Assembly: GCA_010672165.1 (NCBI GenBank)
Contig: JAAHHN010000029.1
Coordinates: forward strand, 1-43,017
Direction of reading: 5' to 3'
Source of the DNA: Spirulina sp. SIO3F2
Lineage (GTDB): Bacteria > Cyanobacteriota > Cyanobacteriia > Cyanobacteriales > Spirulinaceae
Length of the DNA: 43,017 nt
Positions 1 to 9,245 of the stretch are shown here, piece by piece. The position numbers were made by a program, and so were the translations under genes. The notes under the pieces are model-generated. The model did not search any database and was not told the origin of the DNA. It saw only the letters and a program-made list of their open reading frames with translations. How positions within the stretch are numbered: position 1 is the stretch's first letter; every line of letters begins with the position of its first letter.

Positions 1-597
1 TGTTAGGGTTTGGGTTTGGTCTGCAAAGACCAATTGTGTGCTGAGGTAGAAGCCTGAGGCTAGGGGGGTCTCGGGTTCGGTTGTGATGCACTGGGCGAGA
101 TCATCTGGCAGCAGCTTTTGTTGGGCTGGGCTAACAGGGTTAGCGCTGTAGAGGAGTTGGCAGTTTTGGAGCTGATAAGTGGCATCGCTGGGGAGTTGCT
201 CACCCACAAGAGGGAGATCAGCGAGGTTAATGCTGAAGTCAAGGGTAGACCCAATAAGAAAGATCAGACTTGCTTCTGAGGGGGTTGCTTTTTGGTAGGC
301 GATAAAGACTTGTTTGAGGGGAATGTTTAGGCCAGTGGGAATCGCTTGGGCAAGCTTGGCTGGAAAAAATTCGTTTAGGACATCAACAAGATCAAGGGGT
401 TTGTCGTTGTTGTTATAAGTGGCAGTGAAGCCTTGGAATTGTTGCGTTGAATCGGAAATTGAGTTGAATTTAAACCGCTGCCCCTGTACCACCAGCTCAA
501 GACCCTTACTACTGAAGAACAGGAGCAAGGGAATTTGTTTGTCACCGAGGTTGAGTTCGGCTTGAAACCCGAGGGTGAGAGAGGATTGCGATCCCAT
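1..597 (-). CDS. Uncharacterised protein of the tail-fibre cassette (partial, 3' end off window)
   Basis: An uninterrupted reading frame of 199 codons runs from an ATG at 597 to the left edge of the window, so the C-terminus is missing. The protein starts MGSQSSLTLGFQAEL and reads as a soluble beta-rich protein with alternating hydrophobic strands. No signal peptide or membrane segment is visible. It lies 35 nt downstream of the tail-collar gene on the same strand, so it is probably the fourth gene of that operon. The INLADLPLVGEQLP stretch faintly recalls the N-terminal part of large DUF6603 proteins, but this is memory of a pattern, not a demonstrated match. The function is unknown. Confidence 0.6.
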   Translation of the reverse strand, partial: MGSQSSLTLGFQAELNLGDKQIPLLLFFSSKGLELVVQGQRFKFNSISDSTQQFQGFTATYNNNDKPLDLVDVLNEFFPAKLAQAIPTGLNIPLKQVFIAYQKATPSEASLIFLIGSTLDFSINLADLPLVGEQLPSDATYQLQNCQLLYSANPVSPAQQKLLPDDLAQCITTEPETPLASGFYLSTQLVFADQTQTLT

Positions 598-632
598 TAG
601 AATCAGTCTTTAAGATTGTAGATAGAGAAAAT

Positions 633-2909
633 TCAAGTTTTCATAATGAAGCACAGTGCATACCAACGAGGGCGGAGTTCACCATCATAGGAATCAGTAT
701 TTTTATCACTGAAATCGATTGGAATCGTTGCTTCATTTCTGGGAGGACCTGTGACGCTTAGAGAGGGGAGGAATATTTTGAACATCTTATCTTTCTTGTT
801 CTTATAAGTATCTTCGTCTGAGAACTTGTTTTTGTAAATATACTGTTCAGTTTTATCGCATGTCTTAAGATCATGACTATGTGAAAATTTTACTTGATCA
901 TGCAATCCCTTTAGCTCATGTTGATGTTTATCTCCATCTCCGATATCTTTTGGACTGTATTTCTTCCCTGCTCCCACAATAAAGCGATCAGTTAAATCTG
1001 GAGTTCTATCATCTTTACCATCACACAATGCCCAACCACCTGGAATTGAATCTACACTTCCAGACCACATCATAATTGTACCGACTGGAATTGGGCTACC
1101 ATGACTAAATGAAGCGTTCGCACTTAAGGTTAAACCTGTACCTAGTTTAAGGGTTTTATCATCCCCATTGACAACGGCAATGAGAAGCCAGTTACTGGGA
1201 ATATGAAAAGACTCTTTAGTGTATCTTTGGATTTGGAAAGTGATAGCGCTTTTATTTCCACCTACCTCATGAACTGCATATAAAGCCTCCCAAGCTTTTA
1301 GGATGATTTCGTCATCATTCGTTACTCGATTTGATTCGCCACTATAGACACAACTTCCTGGAATTTGTTTTGGCACGATAATCTCAATGTGTCCTGATTG
1401 AAATGTATTGTTTCTTCCCATTGAAATTGCAATAAATCGTTCTGTCCATTTTAATTTACCTTTCTTATTCCCTTGCTCCCAAGAAATGATATCCCAAGAA
1501 ACAGTACCACCACCACTCAAATTAAATTGAGCTTTTTCATAATCATTAGGAGTCCCCGTAATTACACCTGATATGCAAACATTCCCTTCCACATCCAAAG
1601 CTATACCTTCATCAGGGAGCTTATTGATCCCAATATTCTTGACCTGTAAAGAATCTGTGGCGATCTTCCCTTCCACATCCAAAGCTATATCTTCATCAGG
1701 GAACTTATTGATCCCAATATTCTTGACCTGAAAAGAATTTGCAGCAATCTTCCCTTCCACATCCAAAGCTACACCTTCATCAGGGAACTTATTGATCCCA
1801 ATCCGGCCACTTTGTTCCGTAATACAGGTTTTACGCAAACTCAAAATGCGCCGTTCATCCATATAGCCGGGTAGATTGTACCAGCTAAAATAGATTGTGC
1901 CAATTCCTGAGGGTAATGTAGTTTTAAAGTTACTTAGCTCGATCAAAAGCTCCTCATCTTTTTTGAGTTTTGTATCCTCTGAACTAATTTTAGGTTTAAG
2001 TTTATAGATTGGGTCTTTGCTATCTAAACTCTTGTCTGATTTCCATTGTGCAGTGATATCTGATAACTCTTGATCTTTAATGGTTACGGTTAAGTTCTTG
2101 ATTTCATCTTTCTTGGCCAATGCCCAAGGTTCACTAATCGCATCTTCAACATCAGATTCAACATCAATCGTGATCAGAAATTCAGTTTTCTCATTAAAAG
2201 CAATCGGCTCCTCACCAACATTAACAAGTAAGATGGTAATTTTCTGCTCACTACCATCATTGAGAACAATTGGATTGTAGGCAAATGTCACAACCAAGTC
2301 ATCCGCTTTACGTTCTCCAGAATAGTTAAGAATTGTCAGGATAACCAAATATTTTTCTTCAATTTTCTGGTCTTTATCGCCTTCAAGATAAAAGTTTTTG
2401 GGATTGATTTCAAGCTGAGTTGCCCTTGATCCTTCGAGGGGACTTGCTGCAAGACCCATGAAAGTCAGAACAGCTTTTGTTTTCTTTGCTTCCAATAATA
2501 AATTTTCATTTTTCTTGAGCAAGAAAATGGAAATGGTGCGATCGCGGTTTGTTATCGGGCGACTCATATTCCACTGTTCTTTACTCACGCCCGAAAGATC
2601 CAGAGAAATCAAAGAAGCTTCTGCAAGTTGTCCAGGTCTAAATTTCAGCTCAATATGAAAGTTGTTTTCATTAGGATTTTTTTTATCAAGATTATCATTT
2701 TTATCAGGATTATTGATGGAGTCTGATTGGATCGCATTGAGAACAATATTACTTTCACTTTGATTACGGATTTCCAAATCAAATTTAAGATTCTCGGGTT
2801 TATCATTAATGTAAAGAATATTTTGATCTGTATTTTGATAAAAATCACGAAGCCCAAAACTCAGGAAATTAGTAGTTTTTGGGACATCTTGCTTGATTGT
2901 TGTACTCAT
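633..2909 (-). CDS. Short-tail-fibre-like protein with C-terminal phage tail collar domain
   Basis: This is a 758-residue protein with no signal peptide or membrane segment. Residues 1-330 look like beta-sandwich material rich in Asp, Glu, Lys and Asn. Residues 369-442 hold three near-identical 28-residue units (IGINKFPDEGVALDVEGK type), as seen in elongated fibre shafts. Residues about 612-758 match the phage tail collar family: PVGTIMMWSG, then GGWALCDG, then PDLTDRFIVGAG, a His-rich loop (KHQHELKG, HSHDL) and a terminal RPRWYALCFIMK. In phage T4 gp12-like fibres this region forms the receptor-binding tip. It follows the 1385-aa gene by 71 nt and precedes the partial gene at 1-597. The collar call is firm; the role as a fibre of a larger particle is inference. 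The base composition is A+T-rich relative to its neighbour at 2981-7138. Confidence 0.8.
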   Translation of the reverse strand: MSTTIKQDVPKTTNFLSFGLRDFYQNTDQNILYINDKPENLKFDLEIRNQSESNIVLNAIQSDSINNPDKNDNLDKKNPNENNFHIELKFRPGQLAEASLISLDLSGVSKEQWNMSRPITNRDRTISIFLLKKNENLLLEAKKTKAVLTFMGLAASPLEGSRATQLEINPKNFYLEGDKDQKIEEKYLVILTILNYSGERKADDLVVTFAYNPIVLNDGSEQKITILLVNVGEEPIAFNEKTEFLITIDVESDVEDAISEPWALAKKDEIKNLTVTIKDQELSDITAQWKSDKSLDSKDPIYKLKPKISSEDTKLKKDEELLIELSNFKTTLPSGIGTIYFSWYNLPGYMDERRILSLRKTCITEQSGRIGINKFPDEGVALDVEGKIAANSFQVKNIGINKFPDEDIALDVEGKIATDSLQVKNIGINKLPDEGIALDVEGNVCISGVITGTPNDYEKAQFNLSGGGTVSWDIISWEQGNKKGKLKWTERFIAISMGRNNTFQSGHIEIIVPKQIPGSCVYSGESNRVTNDDEIILKAWEALYAVHEVGGNKSAITFQIQRYTKESFHIPSNWLLIAVVNGDDKTLKLGTGLTLSANASFSHGSPIPVGTIMMWSGSVDSIPGGWALCDGKDDRTPDLTDRFIVGAGKKYSPKDIGDGDKHQHELKGLHDQVKFSHSHDLKTCDKTEQYIYKNKFSDEDTYKNKKDKMFKIFLPSLSVTGPPRNEATIPIDFSDKNTDSYDGELRPRWYALCFIMKT
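1582..1802 (-). repeat. 84-bp tandem repeat inside the tail-collar gene
   Basis: The block TTCCCTTCCACATCC restarts at 1582, 1666 and 1750, an exact 84-bp period, with the third copy partial. Each unit encodes 28 residues containing IGINKxPDEGxALDVEGK. The period is a multiple of three, so copy-number change would lengthen the fibre shaft without a frameshift. Confidence 0.9.
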
Positions 2910-2980
2910 TTTTTCGCTCGCTTAAATTCCAGAATCAACTATCAACTATTATTTGAGGCTACATAAAACAAGTCTTATCT

Positions 2981-5900
2981 TTAGGTTCCACCATTAGCTT
3001 GACTCATCACCGTTGGCTTCAGCTTAAGCCATCCCTCTCGCAAGACTTGAGAACTAAAATTGGCGTCAAAACGTGGAGAGCGAATTTTGATTGCGCAACT
3101 GTCTAAAACTATCTCGATCTGCTTTTGCCATTGTTGGTAGGGCTCTGCTAATTGTTGATGCTCATCAGGACGTTCCTCATAGGGGGTCACGATCATTTTG
3201 CCGTGCTCTGATCTCAGCCACCCCACTGCCAACAAATGTTCCCAAACCGCTGTGCCCCGATTATTGGAGATGCGCTGCTCCAGTGCCGCAATAAATGCAG
3301 ACTGTTCAATCTGACCAATGGTTGAGATTTCTGACCATGTTTTGTCATTTTTGTCCTGCTCTTGCTCCAACCATGACCAGGCATAACCTTGAAGCTGGGG
3401 CAGGGGTAAGTCAACCTTGCGCGGCGTCAAAATGGGAGCCGTTAAAAATGAAATGGAAATGGCGTTAAGGGCAGTGACATAATGCGCTGGCGGCACCGTT
3501 ATTGCCTTGGTGGGTAAAATGCCCGAGACGGCGTGAATAGCAGCTCTGGGGTCAATCAAAGCCGTGATCACATGGGGGTCAGCCGTGACAGATTGGTAAA
3601 GGAATTGTGGGGTAGTGAGAATATCAGGATGAGGCGAGGCGGCAACGCCAGTATGGGGAATGCAAACTTGCTGGGTGAGTTCCCCCGCTGGGGTTTCGAG
3701 CCAATAGCCTAATAGCCCATCACTCAACTTTTGCGGGTCTCCCAACCGAATGGGGAAGATAACCTGCTCAAAGCGATTGGTGGTGCGCACCGTTCGTGCT
3801 AAATCTTGCTCAAAAACCGCCCAATCTTGGTTAATCGCAGGTAAACCCTGAAGCTCTAGGTTTACCATTGCTCTAACCACTGCGATGGGTTGACCCATCA
3901 ACAGGGCGATGGACGGATCACCCGTTGCATGTTCCGGTTCAACGTTAGCCCAAGCCTGTTCCAGGGTGGCGACCAAAGCAGTTAGAAAAACATTGCAGTC
4001 CTCCGGGTTTTCACCTTGATCATTCAGGGTTTCAACAACCCGCCGCAGATAAGGATTCGGGATATCTGCAATAGCCGCCACTGACTGCTCACTACCGGGA
4101 GAGCCTCGCCATCGCTTAGCGCCCGCAAGCTGAATTTCTAGTTCCCCCAGAGAATTGCCCGCTGCATCATAAACCTCAATGGTGTTGTCGAGATAGTCAG
4201 GGAGTAACCAACCACAGATGGGGTTAACATTCGATTGAGCTGACGCCAACTTCGATGTGCCGATCGTTTCATGGGCAGGATTATTGGATAACCAGCGCAA
4301 TTGGAGCCGACTGCCTTGGACAATGCGAGGGGGCAGGGCGATCGCTCCTGCCGGGTCACTGATCCCTGTAGCGGGTTTGAGATGCTCGGGCGTGATCGTT
4401 TGCTCCCAGTTCAAGGTGCGGATTTGCCCAAAGCTATCCACAATTCGCAACCGTAAGACCTTACAACTGCCCGCCCGAATGGGATTAAAAAAGTTCAGAG
4501 GCTGGGGCGCACTGATAATATTGGAGCCAACCGCCTCACTCACTTGTTGGGCAAATTCTTGATAACGACTAAACCCAATGGGATCAGCGATCGCCAGTTG
4601 CAAAGTTTGTTTCCGCCCCAACAGCGCTGCATTAAAACCACTTAAGCATTGCGAGAGGGCAACCGTTTGTTGGAGTTCTTGATACGTGTGCAGCAGGGCA
4701 ATATAGAGCTGTCTTTGCTCTGGAGTCAGATAATCTTTATGGGTCTTGTCCTGCCAATTGATCTGATTTTCCAGCCAAGCCAGTAACTCTTGACTCTGTT
4801 CTGGATTTTTCTTGAGGTTTATTTCCTGCTCTGCTAAATATCGGGCGAGAACAGGTTGCTGAGTCAAATAATCTAACAGTCGTGCTTCCTGCTGCTCCAT
4901 GGCATGGGCACTCAAAAAACTACGACCACTATAAATATCCTGCACCACATCTTGGGCAAAGCTGGCCTCTTCAGGGAGTGGTATTTGCTCGGCATAGGGG
5001 TCTAAATCAATCGCCGCAGGCTCAGCATTGGGATCAAATCGATAGCTTGAGGTAATGGACGTGGGTGAATAGTTTAGGCTTGATGAATTACTGTCCTTTG
5101 GGGTGGGATAAAAAGCCACTTCCCATTCCAGAAAAAACGGATTCCAGGGGGGTTCTGTTTGGATTATAAGTCCGGGATAGGACGATTCAGTATCACTTGT
5201 CAACATCCCAATCTTCTTCAGAATATTGTCAATTACATTGTCAACTCCTTTAGTTGCCGGTTGGAGTTGACCTCGCAGGAATTTACCCAACTGACTACGC
5301 TTATGCTGTTCTGTGCGATCTTCTGTGGAGCTAACATCCCATAGTCCACAGGGCAAGAAATTTTCTTCATTAACTCGAACAGGCGCATTTGTAAATCTGG
5401 CACTCTCTCCCACCACCATTACCACAGGTTCAGTCGCTTGCCAGTAGCGAGGACTCGGAATTGCTTTGAGTTCGTAGGAGACTGGTGCTGTATCTGGCTC
5501 AGTAGACTGCTGTTGGCCTTGGTTAAAGGTATTGAGTTGCGTAGTCAGTTGATTAATCTCTGCCGCAATTTTGGGGGCGAGGGACTCAGGGTTTTGGACT
5601 CCTGCTGCTGATGCTTGGATTAACTGGTTCTGCTCATTCTTGCTCAAATAAACCGTGCCCGTCGCATTTTGGAGCTGTTGCAAGGGTTCGATGCCTTGGT
5701 TTTGCATAAAGCGCTTAACGCGATCAGGATGAGGATAATCCGATAGTTGTCCTAGGGGGGGATAGGCACAAATCATATATTTATACCAATCTGCGAAGAG
5801 CTGATCTTGCTGCGCTTCAATCTTGTGGTGATTTTGGTTATACTCCGCTTGCTTCGCATTGAGCCGTAAAAGCGCTTGCATAAGAAAATTGGGTAAAGCG

Positions 5901-7138
5901 GGTTCAGCTAAGGGCGTAGACTCAGATGCAGTTGTCTGATCATTAGTTGATGATTGGGGCGTGACTTTTTGAATCACCCAGAGAATATCGACTGCACTGG
6001 CCATAAAGCCCTTTTCATGACGCGCTTCTGTCAGGCGAGCTTCTAGATCTAAGCGTTGGCCCTCTAATGTGCCTGAGAGTTGCAAGGTCTCTAAGTAGGC
6101 TTCTAGCTCTGCTTTACTCATTTTTACTTCAGGAGTTTTTGCCACCTGTTGGGCAAGATAGCTAGAGAGGGCTTCAGTCCCGGTGTTAGCGAGTACCACA
6201 TCTACCTGATTAGATGGGGTCTGAGCAGAGGTGGAAGGCGGCACAGCAGGCTCAAACTGAATGCGACCATAACACAGCATGGCGGTGGGTTCGCTGCCCC
6301 TGGCTGCCCAATGCCATTGCAGTTTTTCTTGGAGCGTGGCTTGTGGTTCTGAGCCAAATTTCTGGGTGAGGGTTTTGAAGTAGTCATTGTCTGAATGGCT
6401 ATACCAACCCAGCACGGTGTAGCTAATATCTCGATCCATGGTTTCAACCGCAGGATCATGAAAGCCAAAAACACTGTGGGCATTGGGATAAAAGGCAGCA
6501 AAGGCCGGTTCACCATAGCCGATCGCGGTCAAGGATTGACCCCAAAACTCAGCGGTTTTATCCCCTTGCAACCAGTCTTCTAAGGAGAGCTGCCGCCCCA
6601 AATACCGAAAGGGCTGACGCTGGTTTCCGGTGGGTTCCTTGGCAATACAAACTGTTTTTGTTGGGGGTTGTTGGCCTTCTGGCCAGAGATAGTCACTCTC
6701 GACAATCCAAGACTGTTTCGTTTTGCCATTACGCTGACGCACCACGAGCCAGCGATTGGGAACTGTAGGAAATTGCGGCTCACCCTCACCCTCCTGTTCC
6801 CCCACACATAGGGTTTCAGGGAGTTGCCAATGCAGATGTAAACCGGGGGGAGCCAGAAAGTTGGCATTTTGAAACGGCGACGAGACGATCGACTCGCTAA
6901 TGTAGGCAGAGTCGGTGTTGCGATCGCTATATTGATTTAACGCATTGAGCTTTGCCAAATCAATATCTCTGGCAATCTCCTGAGGCGCTGACAATTCAGA
7001 GCCATCAAAATAAGGAATCCGACTAAAATCCGCCATCGCATCCGCCAAGAGCTGATGCTTAGACAAGCACAACCCTTTCAACTGGATGGGAACCATAACA
7101 AAGCATTCCGACATAACGGCGTTCTCTGAGTCTGTCAC
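2981..7138 (-). CDS. Very large uncharacterised protein (1385 aa) of the tail-fibre cassette
   Basis: This 1385-residue soluble protein has no signal peptide or transmembrane helix. Near the N-terminus there are distinctive conserved-looking motifs: MVPIQLKGLCL (about 15-25), APPGLHLHWQLPE (about 96-108) and VPNRWLVVRQRNGK (about 125-138). The middle (about 340-560) is Gln- and Glu-rich with helical, coiled-coil-like stretches. The second half returns to mixed alpha/beta sequence. I do not recognise a named domain. HLHW plus PNRWLV is a combination I associate only with uncharacterised large bacterial proteins. It lies 18 nt downstream of the 195-aa gene and 71 nt upstream of the collar-fibre gene, so it is probably a scaffold, baseplate or shell component of whatever that fibre decorates. 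That role is inference from context. Confidence 0.75.
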   Translation of the reverse strand: MTDSENAVMSECFVMVPIQLKGLCLSKHQLLADAMADFSRIPYFDGSELSAPQEIARDIDLAKLNALNQYSDRNTDSAYISESIVSSPFQNANFLAPPGLHLHWQLPETLCVGEQEGEGEPQFPTVPNRWLVVRQRNGKTKQSWIVESDYLWPEGQQPPTKTVCIAKEPTGNQRQPFRYLGRQLSLEDWLQGDKTAEFWGQSLTAIGYGEPAFAAFYPNAHSVFGFHDPAVETMDRDISYTVLGWYSHSDNDYFKTLTQKFGSEPQATLQEKLQWHWAARGSEPTAMLCYGRIQFEPAVPPSTSAQTPSNQVDVVLANTGTEALSSYLAQQVAKTPEVKMSKAELEAYLETLQLSGTLEGQRLDLEARLTEARHEKGFMASAVDILWVIQKVTPQSSTNDQTTASESTPLAEPALPNFLMQALLRLNAKQAEYNQNHHKIEAQQDQLFADWYKYMICAYPPLGQLSDYPHPDRVKRFMQNQGIEPLQQLQNATGTVYLSKNEQNQLIQASAAGVQNPESLAPKIAAEINQLTTQLNTFNQGQQQSTEPDTAPVSYELKAIPSPRYWQATEPVVMVVGESARFTNAPVRVNEENFLPCGLWDVSSTEDRTEQHKRSQLGKFLRGQLQPATKGVDNVIDNILKKIGMLTSDTESSYPGLIIQTEPPWNPFFLEWEVAFYPTPKDSNSSSLNYSPTSITSSYRFDPNAEPAAIDLDPYAEQIPLPEEASFAQDVVQDIYSGRSFLSAHAMEQQEARLLDYLTQQPVLARYLAEQEINLKKNPEQSQELLAWLENQINWQDKTHKDYLTPEQRQLYIALLHTYQELQQTVALSQCLSGFNAALLGRKQTLQLAIADPIGFSRYQEFAQQVSEAVGSNIISAPQPLNFFNPIRAGSCKVLRLRIVDSFGQIRTLNWEQTITPEHLKPATGISDPAGAIALPPRIVQGSRLQLRWLSNNPAHETIGTSKLASAQSNVNPICGWLLPDYLDNTIEVYDAAGNSLGELEIQLAGAKRWRGSPGSEQSVAAIADIPNPYLRRVVETLNDQGENPEDCNVFLTALVATLEQAWANVEPEHATGDPSIALLMGQPIAVVRAMVNLELQGLPAINQDWAVFEQDLARTVRTTNRFEQVIFPIRLGDPQKLSDGLLGYWLETPAGELTQQVCIPHTGVAASPHPDILTTPQFLYQSVTADPHVITALIDPRAAIHAVSGILPTKAITVPPAHYVTALNAISISFLTAPILTPRKVDLPLPQLQGYAWSWLEQEQDKNDKTWSEISTIGQIEQSAFIAALEQRISNNRGTAVWEHLLAVGWLRSEHGKMIVTPYEERPDEHQQLAEPYQQWQKQIEIVLDSCAIKIRSPRFDANFSSQVLREGWLKLKPTVMSQANGGT

Positions 7139-7156
7139 AACACAGCTTCACTGAGG

Positions 7157-7744
7157 CTATTTTTCCCCAACCTTTCCTTCGCCTTCATCTTGAGAGCTTC
7201 CTTCTATCTGAGGCAGTGATTTGATCACGCCTGATAGAACTTCTTGTGTCTTTTCTGGTGCATATCCGTCAGCGATGAGAACATACATAGCATTGATTTC
7301 AAAAAAACCGGAATTATCTGGTTTGGGTTGTGACTTGTCCCAAGTTACTGATGCAGCAAACAAATATTTAGTGTTCTGATCTAATTCATTTTTAGCCGGT
7401 TTTTTGTATTCCAAGGCTTCAATGGTTAATTCTGCAGTAACCATGTCATCAATAAAGTTGTCAATTGGCGTAAAGTTGGTTTTGGTTCGCTTAGTCCTAT
7501 CTGCTGCCAAGTAAGCAGTTGCTTTAGCTGGAACCGCTAAACTTTGACCAATACTCTCAATAGCTGCTCCTAGTTCCCCTATATTTACAGGTTTCTCTAA
7601 ACTAAGCTCTAAGCCATTTTCTTCGATTTTGTTGATTGGGGTTTTTGGCATCAAGTTAACAGGATTATCATTGATCGAAACTTGAAGCCCAACATAAACA
7701 TCAGCAGTAGATTGTTGTTGATCAGAAGAAGTGGAATCTGCCAT
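7157..7744 (-). CDS. Uncharacterised 195-aa protein, first gene of the tail-fibre cassette
   Basis: The protein starts MADSTSSDQQQSTADV and has low-complexity polar ends (SSDQQQ at the N-terminus, EGEGKVGEK at the C-terminus) around a central acidic domain of about 150 residues. No membrane segment or signal peptide is present. It is the promoter-proximal gene, 18 nt from the 1385-aa gene. Its size and position would suit a small structural or chaperone-like subunit, but no family is recognised. Composition is A+T-rich compared with the next gene. The start ATG is at 7744. Confidence 0.65.
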   Translation of the reverse strand: MADSTSSDQQQSTADVYVGLQVSINDNPVNLMPKTPINKIEENGLELSLEKPVNIGELGAAIESIGQSLAVPAKATAYLAADRTKRTKTNFTPIDNFIDDMVTAELTIEALEYKKPAKNELDQNTKYLFAASVTWDKSQPKPDNSGFFEINAMYVLIADGYAPEKTQEVLSGVIKSLPQIEGSSQDEGEGKVGEK

Positions 7745-8187
7745 TATCTTTAGTAAATATTTTTAGAACAATACGGATTAATCACTGTAGGGGGTCTTGG
7801 GGGTGTAGATTATTCAATTCCCCTTAAAAACATCAAATATCCAATGCCAACAAAAACGCAAGTTGAATACTAATACAGGTTCAAGTTTCCATTTATTTGG
7901 ATGAGATGAATTTGATTTTAAATAGCTAAAACACTACAGCTCTAGGGGCTTTTTATCAGGGAAGGACGCCTTTTGTCTGTAAAACTAGATTTTCTTTAAA
8001 AAAACTTTACTTTGCATGTCTAGACAGAAATTTCTTTACAAGATTATCTTAACCTGGATTATCTATAATAAAGAAGATGAGTATTATCCTATCCCTCCTC
8101 TTCTTGTCTGTATTCCCTGTAACAACATGATTTTGAGAAATCAAAATCAGCAATGATAAATCATGCAGCTTAAATATCTCAATAAGG

Positions 8188-8206
8188 GGGTCAGGTCTCC
8201 TGACCC
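8188..8206. repeat. Short perfect inverted repeat (8-bp stem, 3-nt loop)
   Basis: GGGTCAGG-TCT-CCTGACCC forms a perfect hairpin on either strand. It is followed on the plus strand by CGGCAACCC. No T-run follows, so it is not a standard intrinsic terminator. It could be a structured leader element or an operator. Confidence 0.5.
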
Positions 8207-8294
8207 GGCAACCCATCTTGGCTCAGAGTAGTTGGCTATGGTTATGTACGGAGGAGTGGGTTTGGATGCGGAAACTCGCCCTGACATCGCAATC

Positions 8295-8426
8295 TAGGGG
8301 CTGTCGTCAGTTAGACCTTAAACTCTTGCTGTGACTGACTTACAGCCCCTCTCTCTGTTTTTTTTGGGTCGGGCGCTCTATCGCTTGTCCCGTAAGGCTT
8401 CTGGTTTTAACTGACGACACGCCCTA
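8295..8426. mobile_element. MITE-like non-autonomous element, copy A (132 bp with TA flanks)
   Basis: The left end TAGGGGCTGTCGTCAGTTA and the right end TAACTGACGACACGCCCTA are imperfect inverted repeats of about 19 bp bounded by TA. The flanks read CTAG and CTAA, like the YTAR targets of IS5-group elements. There is no coding capacity. The right half resembles the right half of 30992-31109 (TATCGCT, CTTCTGGT, TAACTGACGAC). Confidence 0.7.
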
Positions 8427-8513
8427 ATCATCTTTCCTGACCTAAGCGTCAGGTTATGATAGATCACAAGCGCAGACCAATGCTTAAACCCAAACTGATT
8501 TGCCAGAGACAAT

Positions 8514-9245
8514 ATGTGGATGAGAACACTTTATCTTCTGGGCCTTGCCAGCCTCGTCTGGCTCAACGGTGCAAGTCCAACGCTTGCTCAGCCAACCTCC
8601 TCCCCAGGTGCCCAAGGGGCTTCTAGTGAGAATGCCCCGCGCACGGTTGGTGCAGGAACCCGTAGTGGAGAAGGGGGCGGTTCCTGCGCAGCGCAATCCA
8701 AACAGACGGATATCGAGCCGCCGACCCTAACCGCAATCATTCCCCAAACTCATGTCACCTTAACGGCACAGGAGCGGGTGAATTTGTATGTTTACATTCC
8801 GCCCGAGACTAATCAGTTGGCTGTGCTAGAAGTGATTGAACTCAGAACGGGAGAGCCACTGTTGGAAGAAGAGCTGGAATTGAGCACCGCAGACGCGATC
8901 GCCCGGTTTGTCCTCCCTGAAACGGTTCAATTTGCGGTTCACAATACTGCCGATCAAGTTTCCGACAATCCATACTGGTGGCGATTGTCAATCTATTGCA
9001 ATCCGAACGTTGACCAAACAATCTATGTTGCGGGTTGGATTAATCGTCTAGAAGTGGGTGAAGGCGAGACGTCACCCTACTTTTGGCATGATGAGCTTGA
9101 AGCTTCGTTTGCTGAGCGCCTCAGCAATCCTGCTGCTTGGCAGCAGAGTTTGACCGCTGAAGCCTTGGTAAACTATGCGGATTTTGCAGTAGAGACCTAT
9201 GTATTTGAATCACAGACCAGCTCTTCCGCAACAGGTGGGCTTTGA
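8514..9245 (+). CDS. DUF928 family exported protein
   Basis: This 243-residue protein has an N-terminal signal peptide (LYLLGLASLVWLNGASPTLAQP, cleavage probably after AQ near residue 26). It then shows the DUF928 pattern: a TVGAGTRSGEGGGSC segment near residue 45, a beta-sandwich body with LTAIIPQTHVTLTAQ and VNLYVYIPP, and a helical tail with ANPAAWQ-like sequence (SNPAAWQQSL). DUF928 proteins are common in cyanobacteria and of unknown function. They are often encoded beside CHASE2 or CHAT genes (recollection). The stop codon overlaps the TTG start of the downstream cyclase, so the two are translationally coupled. The product probably acts in the periplasm, where it could meet the CHASE2 sensor. 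An alternative ATG two codons in (8520) is possible. Confidence 0.85.
   Translation: MWMRTLYLLGLASLVWLNGASPTLAQPTSSPGAQGASSENAPRTVGAGTRSGEGGGSCAAQSKQTDIEPPTLTAIIPQTHVTLTAQERVNLYVYIPPETNQLAVLEVIELRTGEPLLEEELELSTADAIARFVLPETVQFAVHNTADQVSDNPYWWRLSIYCNPNVDQTIYVAGWINRLEVGEGETSPYFWHDELEASFAERLSNPAAWQQSLTAEALVNYADFAVETYVFESQTSSSATGGL

Larger units (their letters stand above)
7745..8513. other. 769-bp intergenic region between divergent operons
   Basis: No convincing gene is present. The left 350 bp is A+T-rich and must hold the promoter of the minus-strand cassette. The rest contains a 19-nt perfect hairpin (8188-8206), a MITE-like element (8295-8426) and the upstream region of the DUF928 gene. Confidence 0.7.

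Noticed and set aside
60-254. 64-codon minus-strand frame
   Set aside because: It is a shadow of the real minus-strand frame that is open from 597 to the left edge; the real one has sensible protein-like sequence throughout.
1582-1802. Possible CRISPR-like array
   Set aside because: The 84-bp units are direct coding repeats in frame inside the fibre gene, with no unique spacers between short repeats.
8160-8290. Riboswitch (SAM- or cobalamin-like) before DUF928
   Set aside because: Only a short ACCCGGCAACCC similarity and one hairpin are present; the remaining conserved helices and core of either class cannot be found.
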